Origin: CAYRHS01 sp964424125
GTDB lineage: Bacteria; Actinomycetota; Acidimicrobiia; IMCC26256; JAOSJL01
Assembly: GCA_964424125.1 (NCBI GenBank)
Contig: CAYRHS010000039.1
Location: 1-20,713, forward strand
Reading direction: 5' to 3'
Length of the DNA: 20,713 nt
The notes under the pieces are model-generated. The model did not search any database, was not told where the DNA came from, and worked only from the letters and a program-made list of their open reading frames with translations. The translations under genes and the position numbers were made by a program. Positions 12,293 through 19,184 of the stretch are shown piece after piece. Positions within the stretch are counted from its first letter, which is position 1, and each line of letters starts with the position of its first letter.

Positions 12293-13411
12293 CGCGGGCG
12301 CGCGCTCACCGCTTCGGGTGATCACGGGCAGTTGAAAGACGAGACGCTCGAGCAGAAGGGTCTCGTTGGGGTTGTACTCCGCGAGCGCATCTCGCGCAAC
12401 ACGACACGCGTCGAGCGCGGCGGCGGCACGACGAGGATCGAGGTCGAGTGCCCGCTGGTCGACGTTGCGGGCCGGCGCGTCGGGAGCGAGGGCATCGCGG
12501 TAGACGGTCTCGAGTGCAGTGATCCCCTCGACGAGCGCGTCGGTCCGACTCTTGCGATCGCGTCGGCGGTGAGCGTCGCCCAGACGGCGCCGCATGGCCT
12601 GGGCGGTGCGGTCGGGGTACCCGGAACGCTCGATCTCGGCCTCGAGCTCCTCCCCCTCGGCTTCGAGGCGCGCGCGCAGTCCCTCCAGGTCCGCGGCGAC
12701 CGCCTCCTCGAGCCGGCCCACGACGCGCAGCACCGAAGCGCCCGAGCCGTCGAGATCGGTGACCGAGTCCACGAACGCCCGGCGCAGCGCCGCCCGCGGA
12801 CCGGCAAGGTCGCGGGCACGGTCGAGTCGTCCGCCCGCGAGGCGCGCCGCGAGCTCGGCCTCGTCGTCGGCGACACCGTCGCGAACGAGCGCCTCGCGCA
12901 CCGTGGCGTCGTCGAGGCTCGAGAAGTCGATCCGCTGGCAGCGCGACCGCACCGTCGGGAGCAGATCGTCGGGCGCCGAGGTGACGAGCACCAGGTACGT
13001 GCGAGGAGGTGGCTCCTCGAGCGTCTTCAGCAACGCGTGTTGTGGCTCGTCCTGGTTGCCGTGGAGCCGCTCGGCTTCCCAGAGCACGAGGACGCGGCGG
13101 TCGGCCTCGACGGGGCTGAGCGTCGCCGCGGGGATGATCCGGTCGCGCACGTCGTCCCGCACGGAGTACGTGCTCCCCGTCGGGTGGAACTCGACGACGT
13201 CGGGATGGCGGCCGCGCCGGACCCGCTCGGTTCCGTCGCCCCCGCCGGGCGCGAGGAGCTCCGCCGCGAACAGGCGCGTCGCCTGCTCGATACCGGACCC
13301 GGGCGGGCCCACGAGCAGGTACGCGTGGACAGGGTGCTCGGCGGCGCGGCGCAGCATCGCCACCGCTCGGTCCTGCCCGATCACGTCTTCCCACGGCGAT
13401 GCCACCGACAC
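12290..13411 (-). CDS. holB: DNA polymerase III clamp-loader subunit delta-prime
   Basis: This 373-aa AAA+ protein is the delta-prime subunit of the replicative clamp loader. The N-terminal 'PWEDVIGQDRAV' (about 6-17), the P-loop position GPPGSG (35-40), a region around LKTLEEPP (128-135) and the SRC motif at 156-158 (TVRSRC) are all typical. Two features are unusual. The P-loop lysine and Ser/Thr are replaced by Ile41-Glu42, so it should not hydrolyse ATP, as in many delta-prime proteins. The zinc-module cysteines expected before 'HPDV' (about residues 55-72) are absent. The start is a GTG with TAGTCT 6 nt upstream; a GTG two codons later is possible. Its position next to tmk and topA matches other actinobacteria. 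Confidence 0.9.
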   Translation of the reverse strand: MSVASPWEDVIGQDRAVAMLRRAAEHPVHAYLLVGPPGSGIEQATRLFAAELLAPGGGDGTERVRRGRHPDVVEFHPTGSTYSVRDDVRDRIIPAATLSPVEADRRVLVLWEAERLHGNQDEPQHALLKTLEEPPPRTYLVLVTSAPDDLLPTVRSRCQRIDFSSLDDATVREALVRDGVADDEAELAARLAGGRLDRARDLAGPRAALRRAFVDSVTDLDGSGASVLRVVGRLEEAVAADLEGLRARLEAEGEELEAEIERSGYPDRTAQAMRRRLGDAHRRRDRKSRTDALVEGITALETVYRDALAPDAPARNVDQRALDLDPRRAAAALDACRVARDALAEYNPNETLLLERLVFQLPVITRSGERAPA

Positions 13412-13417
13412 GGGTGG

Positions 13418-13423
13418 AGACTA
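13418..13423 (-). promoter_or_regulatory. Candidate -10 box (TAGTCT) for leaderless holB
   Basis: On the minus strand TAGTCT is followed by 6 nt (CCACCC) and GTG at 13411. It begins directly after the 43-nt hairpin that follows tmk, so the terminator and the promoter abut. Confidence 0.5.
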
Positions 13424-13466
13424 GATGCGTCCCTGGAGCGCGCACAGCGCGCCCCAGGGACGCATC
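13424..13466 (-). terminator. 43-nt near-perfect hairpin after tmk
   Basis: GATGCGTCCCTGG (13424-13436) pairs perfectly with CCAGGGACGCATC (13454-13466). After one A-C mismatch, GCGCGC pairs with GCGCGC around a 3-nt loop (ACA). That gives 19 paired positions out of 20. On the minus strand the stem begins within the tmk stop codon and ends against the holB -10 box. There is no U-tract, as is common for actinobacterial terminators. Confidence 0.7.
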
Positions 13467-14076
13467 AAACCAGGGGCGCCACGTGGAGCCAGACGCGGGC
13501 CGCGACCTCTTCGGGTGTGCCGGTGCCGTCCACCAGCACCCAACCCCGCTCGGCCGCGAGGTCCCGGTACGCCGTACGGACCCGGGTGTGGAAGTCGTCG
13601 CCCTCGGCTTCCATCCGGTCCCGGGCCGACCCGCTGCGGGCTTCGGCCACGGACTCGGGCACGTCGAGCACGATCACGAGGTCCGGCGCGAGCCCCCCGG
13701 TCGCGAACGTGCTCAACCGTTCGACCTCGTCGATTCCGAGCCCGCGCCCGGCGCCCTGGTAGCAGAGCGACGACGGCACGTAGCGGTCACAGAGCACGAA
13801 CGCGCCACGCCCGAGCGCGGGACGGACGACCGTGCGCACGTGCTCGGCACGATCGGCGGCGATCGCCAGCGCTTCGGTTCGGGCGTCGAGCGCCCCGCCG
13901 TCGAGCACCAGCGCGCGCAACGCCTCGCCGACCGGCGTACCGCCCGGTTCTCGGGTGACGACCACGTTCGGCTCGGTCGATCGCAGGTGGTCGGCGAGGC
14001 GGCGGAGCTGGGTCGACTTTCCGCTCGCCTCGCCGCCCTCCAGCACGACGAACCGGCCGGGAAGCTGTTCAGTCAT
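13465..14076 (-). CDS. tmk: Thymidylate kinase (dTMP kinase)
   Basis: This 203-aa enzyme phosphorylates dTMP to dTDP for DNA synthesis. The P-loop is EGGEASGKST (13-22), the substrate loop is REPGGT (42-47), the DRY motif is at 97-99, and the family stretch SSLCYQGAGRGLG follows at 102-114. The arginine-containing lid is near residues 147-165. I chose ATG 14076, which overlaps the MFS stop as ATGACTGA; a GTG three codons earlier (14085) is possible. In Streptomyces the corresponding protein is, to my knowledge, a fusion of an N-terminal MFS-like membrane domain and C-terminal kinase. Here the two parts are separate frames. Translation is probably coupled to the MFS gene. Confidence 0.95.
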   Translation of the reverse strand: MTEQLPGRFVVLEGGEASGKSTQLRRLADHLRSTEPNVVVTREPGGTPVGEALRALVLDGGALDARTEALAIAADRAEHVRTVVRPALGRGAFVLCDRYVPSSLCYQGAGRGLGIDEVERLSTFATGGLAPDLVIVLDVPESVAEARSGSARDRMEAEGDDFHTRVRTAYRDLAAERGWVLVDGTGTPEEVAARVWLHVAPLV

Positions 14077-15559
14077 CCGATCCACCGGCGGCGCGCACCG
14101 AGGGCTCCTCGTCCTCGCCTTGCGTGCCCTCGTCGCGGGCCGATTCGGCCCGGGGTCGCAGGGCGCACATGATGTCGCGTCGAGCCACGTACCCCGCCAC
14201 GAACGTGATGATCCCGCCGAGCCACAGCGCGAGCCGCACGCCCGGGAGCTGCACCGTCTGGCCGCTGATCACGAAGGCCGAGTCGTGGAACGCAGCGTCG
14301 GTGATCTGATCGAACAGTCCTGCGAAGAGCGGTGAGACGGTGAGCGCGAGCAATAGGCACACGCGAATGATCGTGTACAACGCAGCGAACGTCCGACCCC
14401 GGACCTCGTCGTGAGCATGCTCCTGGAGCAGCGTGAAGCCGGTCACGTAGCCCGCGCCGGCCGCCGCGCCCACGACGACCACCACCAGCATCACCGCCGG
14501 GAGCGCGGAGAACGAAGCCCCGACGAAGATGCCGATCCCGACCGTCATCGTCGCGACCCAGAACACGGTCTCTCGCGGGAGCTGTCGTTGGAGCCACAAG
14601 AGGGCCACGACACCGACGGCCGCGCCGATCCCCAGCGAGAACATGAGGAGGCCGAAGCCCGAGGTGCCTTCACCGAGGACCTCGGTCGAGAACACCGGCC
14701 CGAGCGGGATCATCATGCCGCCGCCGATCAGTCCACCTCCGAGCCCGATCATGACGCCCCGGACGAGGTCGTGGGTGGCGATGAAGCGCACGCCTTCCTT
14801 GATGTCGCGCCACGTCTGCACCCAGTCGGCTCGTTTGCCATCGAGGCGCGTGGGCTGGGGGATCGGCAGGAAGAGGATGATGACCCCGGACGTTAGATAG
14901 GTCAGTGCGTCCAGATAGAGCGCGAGCGCCTCTTGATCGGCGTCGAAGAACGACAGGAACTCGAAGCCCCCGAGCCATGCGGCGAACCCGGCGAGCAGCG
15001 CGAAGACGAGGGCCCCGAGTGGGAACGTCCCGAAGCTCGCCACCATCGACAACGAGTTGGCCTGCGTCAGGCTCTCCCGACGCACGAGATGGGGCACCGA
15101 GGCGTCCTTGGCGGGTCCCCAGAACAGCGTGAGCAGCTCAAGCGCGAACGATGCGACCACGAGGGACGTGATCGAGTGCGCGAACGGCAGCATGGCGATG
15201 ATCGCGGCGCGGGACACATCGGTCACCACCATCACCCGTTTGCGGTCCCAGCGATCGACCAGGGCGCCGCAGACGGGGGNNNNNNNNNNGAGGATGAACC
15301 CGGGCAGCATCCGGGCCACCATCACCAGGCTCAGCGCGGCGGCGTTCCCGTCGGAGACGCGGTTGGCGATGGCGAGGATCGCGAGCAGACCGATCCAGTC
15401 CCCGAGGCTCGAGAACACCTGCGCGATCCAGAGCCGCAAGAAGGCCTTCGACCCGAAGACCCGCAGGGGCTCGTGCGGGATGACCTCCTCGTCGGCGCTG
15501 TGAGGAATGAACGGCGCTTCCTCCGCGCCGAGATGGCCAACGGATTCGTCGGCGGTCAC
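14069..15559 (-). CDS. MFS transporter, partner of tmk, interrupted by a 10-N gap
   Basis: This protein of about 496 residues (nominal, four unknown) is a major facilitator of the type found before tmk in actinobacteria. About twelve hydrophobic helices are visible. The loop between helices 2 and 3 carries 'ALVDRWDRKRVMV', the typical MFS signature, directly after the assembly gap. The first 40 residues are acidic and soluble. The GTG at 15559 is preceded by TAGGCT at 7 nt, whose TAG is the topA stop, and has no Shine-Dalgarno. The substrate is unknown. It overlaps tmk by 8 nt in a different frame. The sequence flanking the gap, '...LPGFIL' then 'PVCGALVDRW', suggests only one or two residues are missing rather than the nominal four, so the gap length is not reliable. 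Confidence 0.85.
   Translation of the reverse strand: MTADESVGHLGAEEAPFIPHSADEEVIPHEPLRVFGSKAFLRLWIAQVFSSLGDWIGLLAILAIANRVSDGNAAALSLVMVARMLPGFILXXXXPVCGALVDRWDRKRVMVVTDVSRAAIIAMLPFAHSITSLVVASFALELLTLFWGPAKDASVPHLVRRESLTQANSLSMVASFGTFPLGALVFALLAGFAAWLGGFEFLSFFDADQEALALYLDALTYLTSGVIILFLPIPQPTRLDGKRADWVQTWRDIKEGVRFIATHDLVRGVMIGLGGGLIGGGMMIPLGPVFSTEVLGEGTSGFGLLMFSLGIGAAVGVVALLWLQRQLPRETVFWVATMTVGIGIFVGASFSALPAVMLVVVVVGAAAGAGYVTGFTLLQEHAHDEVRGRTFAALYTIIRVCLLLALTVSPLFAGLFDQITDAAFHDSAFVISGQTVQLPGVRLALWLGGIITFVAGYVARRDIMCALRPRAESARDEGTQGEDEEPSVRAAGGSDD
15280..15289. other. Assembly gap (10 N) inside the MFS gene
   Basis: Ten consecutive N lie in the coding region of the MFS transporter after a run of five G. 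Ten N is often a placeholder length. The reading frame happens to continue across it, but the number of missing bases is unknown. Confidence 0.98.
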
Positions 15560-15566
15560 GAGCGCA

Positions 15567-15572
15567 AGCCTA
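15567..15572 (-). promoter_or_regulatory. Candidate -10 box (TAGGCT) built on the topA stop codon
   Basis: On the minus strand the topA stop TAG plus GCT forms TAGGCT, followed by 7 nt and the GTG at 15559 of the MFS gene. No Shine-Dalgarno lies in the 10-nt intergenic space. The MFS-tmk pair could thus be transcribed separately from topA. Confidence 0.5.
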
Positions 15573-18323
15573 GGAGGAGGCGGGCTTCCGCTTGGCCGGC
15601 TTGCGCTTGGCGGGCGTGCGCTTGGCCGGCTGCTCCGCGCTCGACTTCTGCTTCGCGGCCGTCTTGCCGGCCTGCTTCGCCTTCTTCTTCGCCGGCTTCC
15701 TCTTGGCCTTCTTCTTGGCCTTCTTCTTGGCCGGCTTGCGCTTCTTCTTCGCAGGGCCGCGCGCCGCGCGCTCGCGCAGCAGTTCGACAGCTTCCTCCAG
15801 CGTCACCTCTTCGGGGGTACGGCCGCGCGGGATCGACGCGTTCGTCGTTCCGTCCGTCGCGTAGGGCCCGTAGCGGCCGCTCAGGATCCTGACCGGCGCG
15901 CCCGAATCGGGATGCGCGCCCAGTTCGGCCAGGGACTTGCGCTGTCGCCCCCGGCGCTTGGGCTGCGCGTAGAGCGCTTCGGCCTCCGCGAGCGTGACGG
16001 TGAAGATCTGCTCCTCTTCGTCGAGGCTGCGACTCTCGCCGTCGGCCCGTTTCAGGTACGGGCCGTAGCGTCCGTTCTGCGCCGTGATCTCGCGTCCCTC
16101 GGCGTCGGTTCCGACGACACGGGGCAACGCGAGCAGCTGGAGCGCCTCGTCGAGCCCGATCGTCTCCGGGTCCATGCTGGCGAACAGCGAGGCGGTCTTC
16201 GGCTTCTCGTCGCCCTCGAGCTCGCCCAGCTGGATGTAGGGCCCGTAGCGTCCCTCGCGCACGAACACCAGCTGGCCGGTGTCAGGATCGCGCCCCAGTT
16301 GGCGGCCGCCCTCCTTCGCGCGCACCAGACGCTCGCGCGCCTCTTCGAGCGTGAGCTCGTCGGGGGGGAGGTCGTCGGGCAGTGACGCCCGGTCGCCGTC
16401 GCGATCGAGATACGGACCGTAGCGGCCGACGCGCACGACGATCTCGGGCTCACCCTCGAGCTCATCGTGGAAGAGCCGGATGCAGTTGACCCCCCGAGGA
16501 TCGATCTCCTCGAGGTGGTCGTCGCTCACGAGCTCCTTGAGCCCGACCTGGCCGTTGCCGAAGTAGAACGCGTCGAGCCACTTCTCCGACTCCCCCTCGC
16601 CACGCGCGATGACGTCGAGGTCCTCCTCCATCCGCGCGGTGAAGCCGTAGTCGACGAGGTGCGTGAAATGGCGCTCGAGCAGCTGTACGACCGCGAAGGC
16701 CACCCAGGCCGGCACCAGAGCCGTCCCTCTCTTCCAGACGTACCCGCGGCGCTCGATCGTGTCGATCACACTCGCGTACGTCGAGGGCCGTCCGATCCCC
16801 CGCTCCTCGAGCTCCTTCACCAGGCTGGCCTCGGTGAACCGCGCCGGTGGCTTCGTTGCGTGGCCGAGGGCTTCGAGCTCCTCGCACCCGACGGCCTGCC
16901 CCTCCTCGAGCGGCGGCAACGGACGCTCCCGGTCCTCGAGCTCGGCCTCCGGATCGTCGGCACCCTCGACGTACGCCCGCAGGTACCCGGGAAAGTCGAA
17001 CGTCCGGCCCGACGCCCGGAACGTGACCGCCTCGTCGGCGATCGACGTCGCGCCCAGGCGAACCGTCAGCGAGCGCCCGCGTGCGTTCGCCATCTGACAC
17101 GCGACCGTGCGCATCCAGACGAGCTCGTAGAGCCGCCGCTCGTCGGCGTCGAGCTCGCCCGCCACGTCGTCGGGGAGCCGGAACGACTCTCCTGCGGGGC
17201 GGATCGCCTCGTGGGCCTCCTGGGCGTTCTTCACCTTGCGCTTGTAGGTCCGCGGCTGCTCGGGCAGGTACTCGGCGCCGTACCGTTCGCGGATCTGGCT
17301 GCGGGCCGCGGTCACCGCCTGCCGGGACAGCGCGGTCGAGTCCGTTCGCATGTAGGTGATGTATCCGCGCTCGTACAGGCGCTGCGCGACCGCCATCGCG
17401 CGGGCGGCCGAGAATCCGAGCTTGCGGCCCGCGTCCTGCTGGAGCGTCGAGGTGATGAACGGCGGGTGCGGCTTCTGCTGGAAGGGCTTCGACTCGACAG
17501 CCGACACAGTGAAGTCGATGCCCTCGAGGCGTCCCGCGAGCCCGCGTGCTGCGGCTTCGTCGAGCTGCACGACCTCGGCTTCGCCGCCGAGCCGCCCGGT
17601 GTCCGGGTCGAAATCGCGGCCTTCCGCGAGTCGTCGGCCGTCGAGCTCCACCAGCTCGGCCTCGAAGGTGGATCCGTCGCCCGCAAATCGGCCGAGCAGG
17701 TCCCAGTACTCGGCAGCTCGAAACGCCATGCGCGCGCGTTCACGTTGGACGATGAGGCGGGTCGCGACACTCTGCACCCGGCCAGCGGAGAGGCCGGGGC
17801 CGACCTTGCGACGAAGCACGTCGAAGAGATCCCAACCGACGAGACGGTCGAGAACCCGCCGCGCCTCCTGGGCCTCGACGAGCTTCATGTCGAGCTCGCG
17901 CCAGTTCCCGATCGCCTCTCGGATCGCCTCGGGGGTGATCTCGTGGAACACCATCCGCTTGACGGGGACCTTCGGCGCCAGCACCTCACGAACGTGCCAC
18001 GAGATCGCCTCTCCCTCACGGTCTTCGTCGGTGGCGAGGTAGAGCTCGTCGGCGTCCTTCAGCGCCCGACGCAGGGCGGTAACGACCTTCTTCTTGTCCG
18101 CGTCCACCACGTAGACGGGTTGGAAGTGGTGTTCGACGTCCACACCCAAGCGACCCACGTCGGTGCCCTTCAGCTCGGCGGGGACGTCGGCGGCGCTGCC
18201 GGGCAGGTCGCGGATGTGGCCGACGCTGGACTCGACCATGAAGTCGCGGCCGAGGAAGCCCGCGATGGTGCGGGCCTTCGCGGGTGACTCCACGATGACG
18301 AGCGGCTTCGCCACTCCCGCCAC
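15570..18323 (-). CDS. topA: DNA topoisomerase I (type IA)
   Basis: This 917-aa enzyme relaxes negative supercoils. The Toprim domain opens the protein, with catalytic Glu12 (IVESPAKA) and the metal motif D99-x-D101-x-E103 (TDEDREGE). The active-site tyrosine is Tyr324 in YITYMRTDS. The C-terminal region has four GRYGPY repeats, no zinc-finger cysteine clusters, and a tail of about 60 residues that is nearly all Lys, Ala, Pro and Arg, as in mycobacterial and Streptomyces TopA, where such tails aid processivity. The start is a GTG at 18323; a GTG three codons later (18314) is equally possible, and the only upstream signal is a weak TAGCAA about 15 nt away. It leads the topA-MFS-tmk-holB block. 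Confidence 0.96.
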   Translation of the reverse strand: MAGVAKPLVIVESPAKARTIAGFLGRDFMVESSVGHIRDLPGSAADVPAELKGTDVGRLGVDVEHHFQPVYVVDADKKKVVTALRRALKDADELYLATDEDREGEAISWHVREVLAPKVPVKRMVFHEITPEAIREAIGNWRELDMKLVEAQEARRVLDRLVGWDLFDVLRRKVGPGLSAGRVQSVATRLIVQRERARMAFRAAEYWDLLGRFAGDGSTFEAELVELDGRRLAEGRDFDPDTGRLGGEAEVVQLDEAAARGLAGRLEGIDFTVSAVESKPFQQKPHPPFITSTLQQDAGRKLGFSAARAMAVAQRLYERGYITYMRTDSTALSRQAVTAARSQIRERYGAEYLPEQPRTYKRKVKNAQEAHEAIRPAGESFRLPDDVAGELDADERRLYELVWMRTVACQMANARGRSLTVRLGATSIADEAVTFRASGRTFDFPGYLRAYVEGADDPEAELEDRERPLPPLEEGQAVGCEELEALGHATKPPARFTEASLVKELEERGIGRPSTYASVIDTIERRGYVWKRGTALVPAWVAFAVVQLLERHFTHLVDYGFTARMEEDLDVIARGEGESEKWLDAFYFGNGQVGLKELVSDDHLEEIDPRGVNCIRLFHDELEGEPEIVVRVGRYGPYLDRDGDRASLPDDLPPDELTLEEARERLVRAKEGGRQLGRDPDTGQLVFVREGRYGPYIQLGELEGDEKPKTASLFASMDPETIGLDEALQLLALPRVVGTDAEGREITAQNGRYGPYLKRADGESRSLDEEEQIFTVTLAEAEALYAQPKRRGRQRKSLAELGAHPDSGAPVRILSGRYGPYATDGTTNASIPRGRTPEEVTLEEAVELLRERAARGPAKKKRKPAKKKAKKKAKRKPAKKKAKQAGKTAAKQKSSAEQPAKRTPAKRKPAKRKPASS

Positions 18324-18477
18324 TCCCTGCCTGGTCGTTGCTACGAGCTGTCGGTCGGCACCGACGATCAGCCTCGGCAGGCCGACCGGTCATCTGAGCA
18401 CAGTCGCCACTGCCGCGCCGGTCGTGCAGCGTATGGCCCCGTGTCTCGGCGGATCCGGCCGAAACCGGGCCCGGCAG

Positions 18478-18483
18478 TATCCT
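18478..18483 (+). promoter_or_regulatory. Candidate -10 box (TATCCT) for leaderless dedA-like gene
   Basis: TATCCT is followed by 8 nt and GTG at 18492. There is no Shine-Dalgarno. The rest of the 168-nt divergent region 18324-18491 between topA and this gene shows only GC-rich partial dyads and no clear topA promoter. Confidence 0.45.
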
Positions 18484-18491
18484 GCCCCGCG

Positions 18492-19166
18492 GTGGATCCG
18501 GAGCAACTCATCCAGACCTTCGGCACGATCGGCCTCTTCGCCATCATCTTCGCCGAGTCGGGCCTGCTGATCGGCTTCTTTCTTCCCGGCGACTCGCTCC
18601 TCTTCACCGCCGGGCTCCTTGCATCGCAGGGCAAGCTGAACCTCGCGGTGATCCTGATCGGATGCTTCATCGCCGCGGCCGTAGGCGATCAAGTGGGCTA
18701 CGCGTTCGGCAAGCGGGTCGGCCCCGCGCTCTTCCGAAGGCCCGACTCCCGGATCTTCAAGCACGAGCACGTCGAACGGGCGCGAGGTTTCTTCGAGCGC
18801 TACGGGGCCAAGACGATCATGCTCGCTCGCTTCGTCCCGATCGTGCGGACCTTCGCCCCGATTCTCGCCGGCGTGGGCGAGATGCGTTACCGGGTCTTCG
18901 TACGGTTCAACGTTCTCGGTGCGATGCTGTGGGCGGTGGGTGTGACCCTCGCGGGATTCTTCCTGGGAAAGAGAATTCCCAGCATCGACCGCTATCTCCT
19001 TCCGATCATCGCGGTCATCATCTTCCTCTCGATCCTGCCTCCGGCAATCGAGATATTGCGCGCGCGTCGCCGAGCCAAGGCGGCCGCGCCGCTGACGCCG
19101 GTCGAGGTCGCGGCCGAGGTCGAGAGCCTCGAACACGCGGTCGAAGACGGGGGCGACGACTCCTAG
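18492..19166 (+). CDS. DedA-family membrane protein
   Basis: This 224-aa protein belongs to the DedA/VTT superfamily, membrane proteins linked to recycling of undecaprenyl or other phospholipid carriers and to proton-dependent envelope homeostasis. The functionally important residues line up with E. coli YqjA: Glu22 (AESGL), Asp34 (LPGDSLLF), Arg113 (ARFVPI) and Arg119 (VRTF), with identical spacing. Helices lie near 11-30, 49-73, 122-160 (two re-entrant or membrane segments) and 167-186, followed by a basic then acidic tail. I chose GTG 18492 because it directly precedes the first conserved segment and has TATCCT 8 nt upstream. A GTG at 18441 would add 17 Arg/Pro-rich residues and is less likely. 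The gene converges on hppA, 16 nt away. Confidence 0.9.
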   Translation: MDPEQLIQTFGTIGLFAIIFAESGLLIGFFLPGDSLLFTAGLLASQGKLNLAVILIGCFIAAAVGDQVGYAFGKRVGPALFRRPDSRIFKHEHVERARGFFERYGAKTIMLARFVPIVRTFAPILAGVGEMRYRVFVRFNVLGAMLWAVGVTLAGFFLGKRIPSIDRYLLPIIAVIIFLSILPPAIEILRARRRAKAAAPLTPVEVAAEVESLEHAVEDGGDDS

Positions 19167-19170
19167 CCCG

Positions 19171-19184
19171 AAGCGCGCTCGCTT
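19171..19184. terminator. Weak hairpin between convergent dedA-like gene and hppA
   Basis: AAGCG (19171-19175) pairs with CGCTT (19180-19184) around a 4-nt loop. It lies between two convergent stop codons and touches the hppA stop. Five base pairs is little; it is a candidate by position only. Confidence 0.2.

Noticed and set aside
12171..12321. Peptide frames across 12200-12280 with GTRTPGLL- and SVEQLTRNEQARGSSPL-like sequences
   Set aside because: These are the familiar false proteins produced by translating a tRNA gene in antisense and sense. The tRNA-Thr fold explains the bases.
14411..14896. His/Glu/Asp-rich plus-strand frame opposite the MFS gene
   Set aside because: Antisense of hydrophobic helices gives such charged sequence. 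No start signal is present.
15573..15755. Possible tandem repeat or CRISPR-like array
   Set aside because: The repeats are imperfect, lack spacers and encode the basic tail of TopA.
16467..18287. 606-aa open frame on the plus strand opposite topA
   Set aside because: It lies wholly within topA and reads as Arg/Val/Glu-rich nonsense. High GC keeps antisense frames free of stop codons.
18441..18491. Longer N-terminus for the dedA-like gene from GTG 18441
   Set aside because: It would add an Arg/Pro-rich stretch absent from the family and would place the TATCCT box inside the gene.
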